Notes under the pieces: model-generated
Told to the model about the DNA's origin: nothing
Seen by the model: the letters and a program-made list of their open reading frames with translations, nothing else
Databases searched by the model: none
Translations under genes and position numbers: made by a program
In this document: in pieces, positions 36,846 through 48,116 of the stretch
How the letters are laid out: every line of letters begins with the position of its first letter
Numbering within the stretch: the stretch's first letter is position 1
Assembly: GCA_021904315.1 (NCBI GenBank)
Contig: CM038908.1
Coordinates: 16,636,501-16,700,500, forward strand
Reading direction: 5' to 3'
DNA from: Sphagnum magellanicum
Lineage: Eukaryota; Streptophyta; Sphagnopsida; Sphagnales; Sphagnaceae
DNA length: 64,000 nucleotides

Positions 36846-36891
<46 letters not shown>

Positions 36892-36892
36892 T
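36846..36892. repeat. Compound (CT)n(CA)n microsatellite
   Basis: A run of CT repeats with one CCCT interruption passes directly into about ten CA repeats on the plus strand. Confidence 0.95.
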
Positions 36893-38200
36893 TGTCTCTT
36901 CTGACCTCTCAAGCAAATCTCCAATACTTGTGAGCACCAAAACAGAACATGAGAATCCAATGATGGGTAGACTGAAAATTATGGGCAGCCTCAGTGCCTT
37001 TCTACAGCAGGGGGAAGCCCAGCAACTCCTTCAGCACCTTCCATGTCTTTCCTGCACACAAGTTCCATGGAACTGATGGTCTATGGTACACCACCATGCC
37101 ATGGGGCATGTGTATGCAACCATTGTTTATCAATGGCAATTTTCATGTGCTGAATTCCTCAACCATTGTCACTTGCAAGACATGACTTATTTACACTTTC
37201 TGTTAACACCACATTAAAAAAAATTTGCTGACAAAAGCATTCACCAATCTCAAGGATGAAGCTCAATAAATTTGCAACATCTCATCTATAGCTGATATAT
37301 AGTATACTTTTCTTGTTGGTTGCTTCAATTCTCCCATGTCTATTTTTCACTGGAAGTTATTGGTGCTGATGTGCTGTGAGGGACTTGCTTTAATCCAAAC
37401 AATGTGGACAGTTTTGTGAAAAGCTTTGACAAAGCTATGAATCTGCATGTGGAGAGGTTCCAGCATCTTAACCCTTTAAACCTCACCATCTGCACATGGT
37501 ACCCATTTTCTTCCCAGAATCGGAAATCACTGGTGATCTTCAGATTTTCATCCAATTCACAACTTTTGACCATATGAACTCACACTCTACTGTACTACAT
37601 ATTCACCCAGGTTCTGGGACTTGCATTCAGGTCACCTCCTTTCATCACACATTTCACACAAAGCACCTTGTACACTCCCTTGGGCATATACACAGGAACA
37701 GACCCTGCTTAATGGACAAGCACATTCAAGCAACCAGGAAGGTCAAGTGTGCTCAGGATGCATCTGATGTCAGGGATTCCCATCTACAAGAAGACATGAG
37801 AAGTAATGAAAGAAGAGGGTTTAGGGTTGTGCATATGCAAAGGACTGAAAGAAGAGCATTGCAAACAATTGGTGCTAAAGTCTTTAATAAGGGGAAGGAT
37901 GATCAGCTCACAGCAAGGATACCCAAATGCAGTAAGGATGACCTTGAAGTCTGTGTTAGAGAGGGAGTCATTTTGGTCACAATTCCCAATTTCAGAACAG
38001 TGCCCAGCTTACTATCCCATTATACATAGTCTGCAGCTGTTTAGATTCCCAGAAAAGGTCAGCTGCAACTCATGTTTGCAGAGACTACTGGACACACAAC
38101 CAGGGAACCTCATGAATGGCAGTGACTAGTTGCTATTACTCCCTGTTGCCTTCATCAACTTCACACAGCAGGTGCAGATTAAGTATATAAGAATAGATCT
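36893..38200. other. Spacer with unsupported open frames
   Basis: The longest open frame (37496-38029, plus) has no recognisable motif, and its composition does not differ from its surroundings. I regard it as chance. Confidence 0.4.
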
Positions 38201-38340
38201 TCTCAAAATGTAGGGCAAACAATTATGTACAATTCTGCATCCCGAGTTTCTGTTGCATTCCCAGAAGCAACAGGATCATGTTGAACAGCACTCATGAGGC
38301 ATAGCTGATGACAAAAAGTTCACATAGAAAGCAAATCATG
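38150..38340. repeat. Copy of the dispersed gene-flank repeat family
   Basis: It contains CTGCATCCCGAGTTTCTGTTG, CATTCCCAGAAGCAACAGGA, TCATG and GACAAAAAGTTCAC. These align in order with 47355-47450 (CTGTGTCCTGACTTTCAATTG, CATCTCCAGGAGCAATAGGA, TCATGATG, CAAAAAGTCAAC). Confidence 0.55.
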
Positions 38341-38624
38341 GCTCTGCACACTGTGCTGCCTATTAACAATTGCTGTGATGTTGTGGGACATTATTATGAT
38401 GCATAACATGCTTAACATAGACTTGACCAATGAATGGTTCATGTTGAAAAACTGGAGTAGAACATCACAGGTCCTTGGTTTGTGTTGCAGCAGATGAACA
38501 ATACACTATACCTTGTTTAAGCAGATTACAGGAGCCCACTGCCTCCGAACTGAGTACCCAAAAATTTGAAATACAGGCTCCAATAAAGCTGCATTGCAGA
38601 GAGGACTCAACTGTCCATAAATCA

Positions 38625-40007
38625 TTACCTCTCTGGAACCCCCTTTCTCACAAGCTCCTCCAGCTTCACATCAATCTCATGTGCAGTCAATCCATCCAGT
38701 GGAACACTTCGCTCCACCCCATAATCTGCCAGCACCAACCTGAACCTCAGCACTATGATCTCATGTATAACGTTATAGAAAATTGTGCACAGAGAAGGAT
38801 GGAAAAGTTACCAAGAAACTGAATGTTGAAGTAACTGATACCTTGCTGTTGTCATCAACCATTTTTGGAATCATTTGGGATTCATGTGCTATCACTTCCC
38901 CCGAGACATGTTTCTGCATGTCCTATTTGTCAAACTTTATCTAAACTGAAAGAAGAAGCTCCTGTCAAGTTTCTACAAACAAGTTGGCAGAATAGTATAG
39001 CAATGTTGGGTCATATGTCTCAGGATTTCAAAGCAAAAGGTTCACCTTCCTACCTCCAGCTGTGCTGCTGATGATGTCCAACATGTTGGGTTTGATTGTA
39101 GGCTCAAGGCAGGGCTACTTAGGATCATGCTGCTTATAGGATAAAATATTGATGACAGGATGGTTTATAGATAGTGTACTAAAGTACTCACCATAACGTG
39201 CCCAAAGACGAGGCTGCACACCACTGCACTCCCGGATCAAAATGGGGAGAGTGGGATTGAGGGCCTTCAAATCCGTGTAGTTGCGGGTGATGAATTCCCT
39301 GTCCCTCAAGAAACATCTCAACATTCAGACACACATTCCCCACAAAAGAGATCCACATCTTGCAAGTCTGAAAATCAGGTGAAGTCAATTCCAAACCAGA
39401 CCAACATTTGCACATCCCATAAACAAACAAAGAACCCTAGATTCTTCACGAAAACCAAGTCAAACCCATACTGGCCTCATGCAAATACACAGCAAGGGTA
39501 CATTAAGTCCTCATGTTTTTTCACAAAATACATCAACCAGAAGATGCTCGAAAACTGTGTATTTCAAACAGGCTATATGGTAAGTGTTGAGTGGAAGGTT
39601 GCCAATGAATCATACTCCACAGCTGTGGAATCGATGCTTTTGTAATAGAAGGAGATTTGCTATGTGCGTGACTGTCAGGTAGTATAGCTACAGTTGACCG
39701 ACACAAGCACAAGCAAAAGCAACTACACAGGAGTGAGCATCAAAGAGCAATTCAGGCATTCCCCTCCAAACGCATGCCAACTCAACTACAGTGTATTTCA
39801 AATAAGAAGAGCTGTGTGATGTGGGTTGTTCAAAACCTTCAGTTCTGGAAGAGATTGAGGTATATGTATAAGATGTGTTGCAAAGGGGATATCTAGTATG
39901 CAAAGGAGTTGGAAGGGTTACCGTGTAGGGGTGCTGGAGGGTGACGTCTGACAAAGATGGATACGGAGCTCCTGAAAGACATGAGAAAGCTTTGACCTCC
40001 ACGACAT
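38625..40007 (-). CDS. NDUFA2: NADH:ubiquinone oxidoreductase B8 subunit (NDUFA2), three exons
   Basis: Minus-strand exons are 40007-39922, 39298-39192 and 38725-38625, with GT/AG introns of 623 and 466 bases. They sum to 294 bases, giving 97 residues. The protein starts [20 protein letters not shown] and contains [25 protein letters not shown] and the block ending in [13 protein letters not shown]. It ends with a helix ([14 protein letters not shown]). This is the L51/S25/CI-B8 thioredoxin-like fold of an accessory subunit of mitochondrial complex I. Two cysteines, Cys19 and Cys53, sit where the family has its conserved pair. The 97-residue length is normal for plants. No cleavable presequence is obvious, as usual for this subunit. 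All splice joints split codons correctly (CG|G for Arg29, G|AT for Asp65). Confidence 0.93.
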
Positions 40008-40290
40008 GGCTTCTGTCTGCTCTCCTCTTCTCGTCTCCTTCTCCGCTCAAGATCTCCCCTTGTGTGTTATAACCACAGAAGAACCAACCTCAAAGAAAGC
40101 CCTTCACATAAAGAAAGATCCAAAACCCGGACCTTACAAAGCACAACAAACGAAAAGCGCAGATTTCTCCTAACCCACAAACAGCAGACTGGAAACCCAA
40201 CAACCCACAGGAAGCTAAAAAGGAGGAAGATTTGCAGGTTGTAAAGAAGAAGCTCGTGATTTGAAGGAGAAGAGACAAGACGAGGTCATT
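40008..40290. promoter_or_regulatory. Probable promoter region between NDUFA2 and a divergent unit
   Basis: Roughly 280 bases between the NDUFA2 start (leftward) and a GC-richer stretch that may start a rightward transcript. No clear TATA box or mitochondrial-gene site II (TGGGCY) was seen. It is called from arrangement only. Confidence 0.3.
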
Positions 40291-41784
40291 GGATGAGTCC
40301 TGTCAGGAAGAGTGCACATCCGTTCAAGCACGACTGTTCCGATTCCGGTCCCACCAAATTGATTGCGTCCGGCGAAGGGTAATGGGTTGCACCACTTCCG
40401 TTTCGAGCATACCCAAGTTGTTGGAAATTAGAGAAGATGAATTGTAGAGATAGAAATTAGCTTAGGTTGGAAGCATCCCTTGTGAACAATGTTGCAACAC
40501 CATGCTCACCACTCTGCTAATCTTGGAGATCATATTTTGGATATCTTCTTGTTACTCCGGAAGCTTCTTCCATTTCAGGGCATTATTGAAGGTGGGGTGG
40601 CAGTAGTGTCGGGTCTGCTGCTGGAGGAGAGTGCCAGTGGAGGTGCTCAAGAAGGCTTTGTTAATGAGAAGCAGATTGACATGGAGCCTGGCTCCATGAA
40701 CCATCACAGTTCAATGATTTGCAAAGTAAACTCCTCAGTTGCTGAATGTTATACACAATCTTGTTTCTGCTCTCAAGGTTAGTCATTCTAACTTTACAGC
40801 CTCCTCCTTTTCTGTCCCCTAGATCCAGATTCTTAGGGATATTGTTCAGAGATTTAAGGTTTTTTTTGGGTTAGTGATCTCTTTGCATGTTCTTGTTCGC
40901 AGATGAGGGGAAGCACACATGAATACTTGCTGCGGTTTTGCCAAATGAGGTGGTCTATATTTTCCAATAATTGCACAAAAATTGGTGATTTTGAAAACTC
41001 AATAAAGCTTATGGAGTATAAACTGTGAAAGGATAGAAGGCACATGTGGAGAGGATACAAATGCTTCATGAGCTGCTCAATGGTTTATCAAACCCTTGAA
41101 TACTTTGATCACTTAGCATATTGGTTCCAGTTATCTCTCCCATAGTATCTGGACTGCTATGAGACAGACAGTCACACTAAAAAGTGCTTTGGGGACCAGT
41201 TCTGTTCTTCTGTTCTTTTCTGTGCTTTCTTGTCTATGTCTACTCTGTTTTGTTTCTGGTATGGATGTCAAGTATTTATCAAACAGATATTGGGTATGTG
41301 TGATATATTGTCTGATACTTGTGGGGTATTCGAAGCTTTTAAAATTAGTGAGCAGATTGGTAGGATCACCTTTGAAATCCAATTCTAAAGGAAATCTAGT
41401 AACCAAGGAGACCTGGAATTATGTGTAGGCACCAGTCTCCACTGTCCTAACAAGTAGAATTGGGTGAGGGAGGTATGATGGAAATCACATTTTGTTTGGC
41501 CATGCAGGACCATCACTGATCTATATGAAGCTTTCACCAGCACATTTGAAAAATGTGTGGAAATGTGTGATGATGGCAGGATATGGCCAGCAAATTTTGC
41601 AACAAAGCTGGACAGTGTTCTTTCTGCTGTAGAGAGCAGGAACAGAGTTTTCAGGCAGAGTGGCAATCCATGGATGTCTCCATATAGACGGCATCACTTG
41701 GTGGCTTTAGAATGCATGCAACTTGCTTTTTGGGCATGTGTTTACCACTTCACCCAAATTGCCTCTCCCCACATCATGCCTTGA
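40290..41784 (+). CDS. Possible spliced gene of unknown function (incomplete model)
   Basis: Two open pieces have splice signals. The piece at 40579-40777 follows TTCCATTTCAG and ends before GTTAGT; it reads like protein (GIIEGGVAVVSG, LLLEESASGGAQEG). The piece at 41508-41784 follows CATGCAG and ends in TGA; it reads TITDLYEAFTSTFEKC, GRIWPANFATKLDSV, RNRVFRQSGNPW, YRRHHLVALECMQLAFWA. The second has strongly protein-like composition. The two are not phase-compatible as a direct joint, so another exon must lie between or before. A candidate start is the ATG at 40292 (MSPVRKSAHPFKHD). I do not recognise the family. It may be a lineage-specific gene or a relic. Confidence 0.35.
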
Positions 41785-44386
41785 TCACTGCAAATGCATG
41801 TCCTCATATGTGAAGGAGCTTAACAGATGAAGGTGAATTTCAGTCCTGACATAGGTCAACAATGTAGAGACTTATCAAATAGAGATTTATGTAATCCACT
41901 TCTTTTTGTAGTGAAACAGATGCACTGAGTTGGAAATATCCAGTTGTGAAGATGTTTCACTTTTGAATTGAGCACAATAGCCTGGTCAGAATGTAATGGT
42001 TCTTTGAATTGCTCTGTTCCAATTTCCAAAGACTGAATAAGCCAACACTTTGTTCAACAATTTCATTTTTCCTTTCTCTTCTGTGTCATCTACAATCTTG
42101 TTGTTACCCTTCTATACAGAACCTACTACTCTAATATACCAATGATTGCCAGGTCACACTCCCCAAGCTTTCCTTGGTTAGCAATGCTACCACTTTCCAA
42201 ACCCAATTTGGACATGATTTTCTTCTCCACATCACACTCTACCTGCACAGGACATTTGTGGACACTTGCAAACACTTTGGTAAAGACTAAAAACTATTTT
42301 GGCAAGTTTTGGACTTGTATATACCCTGCCTCCTTGCCTCACTCCCAAGTTTGGTTGTGAGTCAAGGTTAGTTAGGGCCACGACACTTGTGCTTTTCTTT
42401 CTTTGTTCAATGAGTTTTTGTTCCCTTCATTCAGATTTGTTGTTTGTTTCTTCCTTTCTTTTAGCCTTCTCCTTCAATGCTCCAACATATTCCTTGTTTG
42501 TCATGATTAAGACTAGGTGTCATCAATAATCTGAGTTGTGACACGTGTTGGGCTCCTAAGACCCAGGAACATCTTCATGAACGTCCTCCATAAAGTAGTA
42601 GCAAAAACCAGTCTTATGTTTCAGGTATCAAATCACATTCCACTAGAACTCTGAGTGATGTGTTGTTGAAAGTATCTGTTACTAATGTCCCCAGCAAATG
42701 TGTCATTGTTGAAATCTGGATTACATGCTAAAGAAGATGCATTGCTAGAGCCTTTGCCCCATTTGGTCCATGCATTGCCGTAGAGTTGTAAGGCCAAATT
42801 CTTTGTGGTAGCAAATGCCTTCTTTTCAAAATAAAGGATCAAACCTGTTGAGCAAAGTTCTCTTTTGTGCATATTGGTGCTTGTTTCATATGCAACTTGA
42901 AACTTGCAGAATGTCATCTTAACTTGTGAACATGCAAATGTCTCATTGCCGAACCATGTGGGAGGTATGAACTGGTAAGGTAATCAAGCCCAATCCCACA
43001 TTTCTAGCTTGTCACAGAACTTCAATGGTGTAGTGGGAATCATGCTTGTCAAGGATTAGGAAATGTTGATTTGTGGGAGGGATCCCATCAATGCTGAAAC
43101 TCATTATCTTTTGAAAATAACTTATCAGTCATCCATGCATTGAATTGCATGGCCATGGTGGCTCCCTTCTCGGAGTGCACTATTCCATTTTTTTATTTTT
43201 CTCACTCCCAAGTTGTATGAAGAAGATTTGTATTAGGCACATGTTGTGTTGAAAATACTTGAACAAAAGGAGTTGCAAAATTAATGACAACAGAAAGGTT
43301 TGCCAATACTTAGGTATGAAGATGCAAACATATCATTCTAGAAGGTTTGATATCATGGTAAACCCCCAATAAATCATATTGATATTGATGTCTTAGAGGT
43401 GGTAATATTGTATTAGATGTCTTAGATTGTGGCACTTGATTATGTCTTTCAAAGCTTCAAAAATGCAAGGATAAAAATTTGGAAAAGCAATGCATGATGA
43501 CAAAACATTGATTGATGATGGTACTTGATAGGTTTGGGAATATGTGGAAAGCATAAATTCAATATGCTTATGGTGAAATTTGAAAATATCTATGTGATCA
43601 AAGGAAGTCAGATCTTTGTCAATTGAAGAATGCAAGATTTCTTTTGATTTGTTGGGGTTGAATATCAAGATTGCTAATGGAAGGGGTGAAGCTTATGGAA
43701 TGATATGCTTGTGCCCTTGACATTGACTGGGATGTAGGAATTGCAATAGGACAACTATCAACTTAAAACTTGAACATACCCATAGTTGTCAAAGCACCAT
43801 ATGTTGCATAGAACTCAAATAGAGTCAACTTTATCATCAACTTTTTTAGTAAAATGGGAATCATACATTAGCAAATAGGGATCATTGAAATAGCTTATAA
43901 TCCATCTTCCATGATTTAGGAAAAAGTCAAAAAGTCTCATTAAAAAAAAGTGTTATAAAGTCTCGTAAGTAATATAAAGCATAGGATTGAAATAGTCTCT
44001 AATTTGAGCATTAACATAAAATCATTTAAAAATATTTTAGAATGGATTCATCATCCAAGAGAGCCACATGTAAGAAGATGGAGTTCTTCACTGTGAAGAC
44101 ACAATGGGCCGGAAAGTTGGCAAACATATTATAATGCGGGTTTCAATGTCCTAATTAACCTTCACTGGGGTTACAACCGGGTTCAGGATGCGCCTTCTCT
44201 TACTTCCAAGTTCAACCCTAATTTCCAAAGAATCTTCAAATTCCTTGGTAAGTTTAAGTACAAAGTAATGAATTCCCATCCAACCTTAGATATCACTTCC
44301 TTAGTGTGTGTTTTATTGCCACTACATATGTCAGTACAATGAGAGGAGCATCTTAATCCTGTTTGCATTGCTTGGGTCCCCCGGAG
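41785..44386. other. Spacer, nothing recognised
   Basis: No conserved motif in the short open frames. The G-box-like ACACGTGT near 42541 stands alone. Confidence 0.45.
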
Positions 44387-44582
44387 GGGAGGGGTGTGCC
44401 AGCCTAGGAAGTAGTGCAAGACCAAGGCGACGCGCGCGGAGCCAGGTAGCAAGCTACCAGACGGCCCCGCCCCCGAGAAAAATTAGATTAATATCATGAG
44501 GCTCGATGAGCCTCGTATCAGATATTAAACTGATAAGAACAGATACTACACTTGATCTTAGCCAAAAGGCCGAGAAAGGTAT
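44387..44582 (-). ncRNA. U2: U2 spliceosomal snRNA gene
   Basis: The minus strand from 44582 reads ATACCTTTCTCGGCCTTTTG, then GCTAAGATCAAGTGTAGTAT, the universally conserved 5' half of U2. It includes GTAGTA, which pairs with the intron branch site. Next come stem-loop II (TATCTGATACGAGGCTCATC), the Sm site (TCTAATTTTTCTCGG), and a 3' half with the hairpin GGTAGCTTGCTACC and the GC-rich terminal stem-loop. A length of about 196 nt matches plant U2; the exact 3' end is estimated. The promoter has a TATA box and a USE-like element at plausible spacing (listed separately), so the gene is probably active and transcribed by RNA polymerase II. Confidence 0.95.
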
Positions 44583-44606
44583 AAAGCTAAAGAGTTCGTA
44601 GCAGGG

Positions 44607-44614
44607 TTTATATA
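44607..44614 (-). promoter_or_regulatory. TATA box of the U2 gene
   Basis: The minus strand reads TATATAAA, centred about 29 bases upstream of the U2 5' end, as in plant snRNA genes. Confidence 0.8.
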
Positions 44615-44641
44615 CTAAGTTCATGAACAGATTTCGGCAAC

Positions 44642-44652
44642 CAATATGGGAT
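44642..44652 (-). promoter_or_regulatory. Upstream sequence element (USE) of the U2 gene
   Basis: The minus strand reads ATCCCATATTG, against the plant snRNA USE consensus RTCCCACATCG. It is centred about 36 bases upstream of the TATA box, which is nearer to the RNA polymerase II spacing than to the shorter polymerase III spacing. Confidence 0.65.
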
Positions 44653-46660
44653 TATAATGTGGGCTTTCTCTTCTCTGTTTTTCGCTTTGTGTGTGTTTGT
44701 GGGCTCTGTAGTATTTACAGTTCTTCAGCAATCAATTGTTGCGCGAGTCTGACATTGCAACTCAACTTTTCAATTAAAGAATGAAGTAACACTTGTTTGG
44801 ACTTACTCATTTGAGAACCTAAAGCTTAGAAGAACAACTGAAAAAGGAGAAAGGGATGCAGAAAACATTGCAAAACTATCGTTACTTGGGCAAGCTGCAC
44901 TTTTCAGATGTGGACACCTGCTGGCTGGCCCCATGGCAATCCCATCAAGGTCATCAAACTCCTCCCAGTATGGCTAGCAGGTTTGACTATAATGAGTACT
45001 AATATCTTACCAAAATTGAACTGTTTTGTGGGAAGATCTTCAAGCACATCTGAAACATTGTGAATGTTTCTCTACAGCAATGCTTCCTGTCAGGCTATTC
45101 TGGCCTGCTTGCTCTGGAAATCAAAGACTCCACAACATGCACTAATTAGTTCAGTATATAAGATGAGTCGAAGTGACCAATTTGCAAATGAACTCAGGAA
45201 TCTCATAGCACACTTGGCTTAAGAGGTTGTGGTGGGAAAAGCAGAAATGTGCTTGATAAGAATTTGGGCTTTGCTTCCCTGTCCATCATTAGGAATTGTG
45301 AGGTCGATTCAGACAAGAAGTGTGGTGACTTGGTAAAGCAAAGGCAGGAAGCTTATTGCTTTGATAACTTCTCTCCTAGGCCCCTTCAAGGAGTTTTGTA
45401 TTCATACTACAAACTTGTAAATCCAAGTTCCCAGGTTTTCATTTGGTCAAGAATCTCATTAAATGACCTGAGAGAGAGAGGAATCAAACCTAGGAAGCAC
45501 TAAACCATCAAATAGTTCTTGGTGTTTGTTCCAGCAATCATGTCTTGGAAGAGCTCAGGAACTCTGTGAATTTGTATCCAAGGATGAGCCATTCCTAAAC
45601 TATACATTCTTGCAGTTCCTTTGATTGCAACGTTGTATAACCATTCTGTTTATTGAAACACCCACCTCTTGCACATAACCTATTCTGCTCTGGGAGCATA
45701 CCTCCAAATACACTAGAAAAAGTTGTAGGCTTTTTCCATAGAACAGGAGTATGGATGTGGTAAGGAGGTCATTTGGGGAAGCTTGCTCCATTTGCAGGCC
45801 AGTCATACTTCTCTAACTCTGGCCTGCATGTCAATCCTGTATTTGACGTGCAGCGGCAACCTGGAGTAATTGCTCTCTGAGCTGTGAACTATCCTCCAGT
45901 GCACACAGCAATTTAGCACCGAACCATAAGATCACCTGAGAAAACATGCCCAATCTCCATTCCAAACTTGGTGCTAATCACATAGAAAATTTCCCATGCA
46001 GAAGTTGATTCTAGCAACATTGTCATCTTCTCTTACAACCTAGCAGAAGAAGCTTCACCATGCATGAAACTCAAACTTTCCTAAACAGAGCTTGGGAAAT
46101 GATGAGAGGACCAATTTCAAAATCACCACATCCTTAATGATGAAGAAATATTTAGCAGCTTTCAAGGAAAAACCCTTGGGATTGAAGTGATATGTGGAAA
46201 AAAAAGTATGGTCCAGTCAGAGTAGAAGAGTTGGAACAGCATACAGACAATGAAGCTGGCAAATGAGTATGAAAGACTTGGATATTATCAACTCAGCTCT
46301 TGATCTTCCAAAAGCATGCTTATAACTCCAAGATGAGGCAAATGGACACATTTGAGGAGGTGAAACATACCATGTTACCTTGAAGCTCAAAGCCCTCAAA
46401 ATCCAAACAAAATGAAAATCATGTATCATTCCAAGTTTTGGGTACATGAACTCTTTGAATTGAACTAAAAGCTCTAAGCCCCCCCCAAGTACAATGTTAC
46501 ATATTACGAGTCCAAGCATTTCAAGTACAGGATGATAACAAGCATCACCTCTGCAGCAATCTACAATTTGACAGTGCTGCTTTCCAAGGAAGATATTCAA
46601 ATGAAACCACTGCTATTCAGTGAAGATACAGAAGAGAAATCCTGCTTGTATTATTTGAGT
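44653..46660. other. Spacer between the U2 gene and the U2 pseudogene, nothing recognised
   Basis: The open frames at 45249-45503 and 46217-46600 lack any known motif and are not supported. Confidence 0.45.
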
Positions 46661-46662
46661 TC

Positions 46663-46857
46663 CCCAGAGGTGAAGGGGTGTGCACACCAAGGAAGCGGTG
46701 CAAGACCAAGGTGATGCACAAAGGGCCAGGTAGCAAGCTACTAGACAGCCTTGGCCCGAGGAAAATTAGATTAACATCATGGGAATGTCATATCAGATAT
46801 TAAATGGAGAAGAACAGATACTATACTTGATCTCAGTCAAAAGGCCAACAAAGGTGA
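46663..46857 (-). pseudogene. Degenerate U2 snRNA copy
   Basis: It aligns with the U2 gene over its whole length on the same strand, but with many changes. The 5' end reads CACCTTTGTTGGCCTTTTGA, branch-site pairing GTAGTA has become ATAGTA, stem-loop II is reduced, and the Sm site reads TCTAATTTTCCTC. The hairpin GTAGCTTGCTAC is kept. No TATA box or USE lies upstream. Similarity continues a little past the 3' end (AATCCTG..TTG.ATT), which suggests DNA duplication rather than insertion of a processed RNA copy. Confidence 0.85.
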
Positions 46858-47094
46858 GAAAGACAACAGGATGGTTCTGGATCAACAACTGAAAATGAGG
46901 ATCCTAATACTCCAGGAGTGAGAAACTTGCAACAGAAGTTACCAGATGTCCCAAGAGTTTCATGTGAGTCCTAATTAAATTTTCATGAGTTCAGTCATTT
47001 GTCATCATCATGTCAGTAAGGTCATGAGAGAAAGAAACCACATATGGCATGCCTGGAAGACATGGTAACAGATGTAGTTTGCTTTATCAAGGAC

Positions 47095-47310
47095 AGGTAG
47101 GATTGTAGCGAAAACTCCACAACATCACTTCGAAGGTGACTGTTCTGTCAGTTCCTGCAAGACCGAAACTAACATGATCAGAATGAGTGCAGCCATGACC
47201 ATATGAATGCTAAAACTAACATCACCTTCATCACAGTCAACATTGACTAGCTACATGATGCTCACTGACTTCATCAGCTCCCAAAAGTGAGTATAGCTAA
47301 ACATCTACTA
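47095..47310. repeat. Dispersed gene-flank repeat, copy at 47.1 kb
   Basis: It shares CTCCACAACATCACTT(C/T)GAAG, TGTTCTGTCAGTTCC, CCGAAACTAACATGA and AGAATGAGTGCAG with 47665-47765. It also shares CACTGACTTCATCAGCTCC with 4255-4275. Confidence 0.7.
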
Positions 47311-47539
47311 ATCCACATAAATTTTGAGCAAACAATAATATAATAATCTGTGTCCTGACTTTCAATTGCATCTCCAGGAGCAATAGGAAGACTCAATCAT
47401 GATGTTGGCTTGCAATCAAGAGATAGCACTATTGCAAAAAGTCAACAATATCCTCATTTAAGCTGCAACAAGCTTGAGGGTAAGTTACAATTCATTTCAG
47501 CTTGTCCTGTATAAGCAAGCATCTAATCCTAAGACATAG

Positions 47540-47770
47540 AGAGGCCTGAACAGAGAAGGTGATGGTTGAGGCCTCCTGCACCCCAAACACATCCTTTAAG
47601 CACATCACTCACAATTACTTGGATGCAGAAAATACTTTGAAGCTAATGGAAAACATATCTATGAGATTGCAGGGAAAATTCCATAACAACACTTTGAAGG
47701 ACTGTTTTGTCAGTTCCAGCAAACCCAAAACTAACATGACAAGAATGAGTGCAGTCATAGCCTGATCAGA
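47540..47770. repeat. Dispersed gene-flank repeat, copy at 47.6 kb
   Basis: Contains ATGAGATTGCAGGGAAAATTC, CAACACTTTGAAG, TGTTTTGTCAGTTCC, CCAAAACTAACATGA and AGAATGAGTGCAGTCAT, in the order seen at 47.1 kb and partly at 4.1 kb. Confidence 0.7.
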
Positions 47771-48116
47771 ACATGTGGGAAACTGAGGACTCCCTCAAGT
47801 CCACTGCCACATGAAATTTTTATAGATGTTTGTTGTTGGTCCATACGATTGGAATATGATACCAATGACTCCAATAAGACATGTGATTGAGTCCAGTCTA
47901 AAAGAAGAAATAGAAAAAGTATCCCTCCCAGAATTGACTTTTCAAATTGAATTTCAGATAGTTTAAAGTTCATCCACCTACAATGAAGATGCAAGGGTGG
48001 CATTGCATGGCATGTCCTAAAAGACATTAGCTCACATATCCAACCACTACACTACAGAATGTGGTAAACTCAGGTGCAGAACACAAACCAAGGAAGAAAC
48101 TTGAATTTTGGAAAGG

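Noticed and set aside
37496..38029. 177-residue plus frame
   Set aside because: No recognisable motif and no splice context. Its composition equals its surroundings, and it abuts a member of the repeat family.
39688..40050. 120-residue minus frame starting at about 40050 as an independent gene
   Set aside because: It reads the NDUFA2 first exon in a different frame; the true frame begins at 40007 and splices at 39922.
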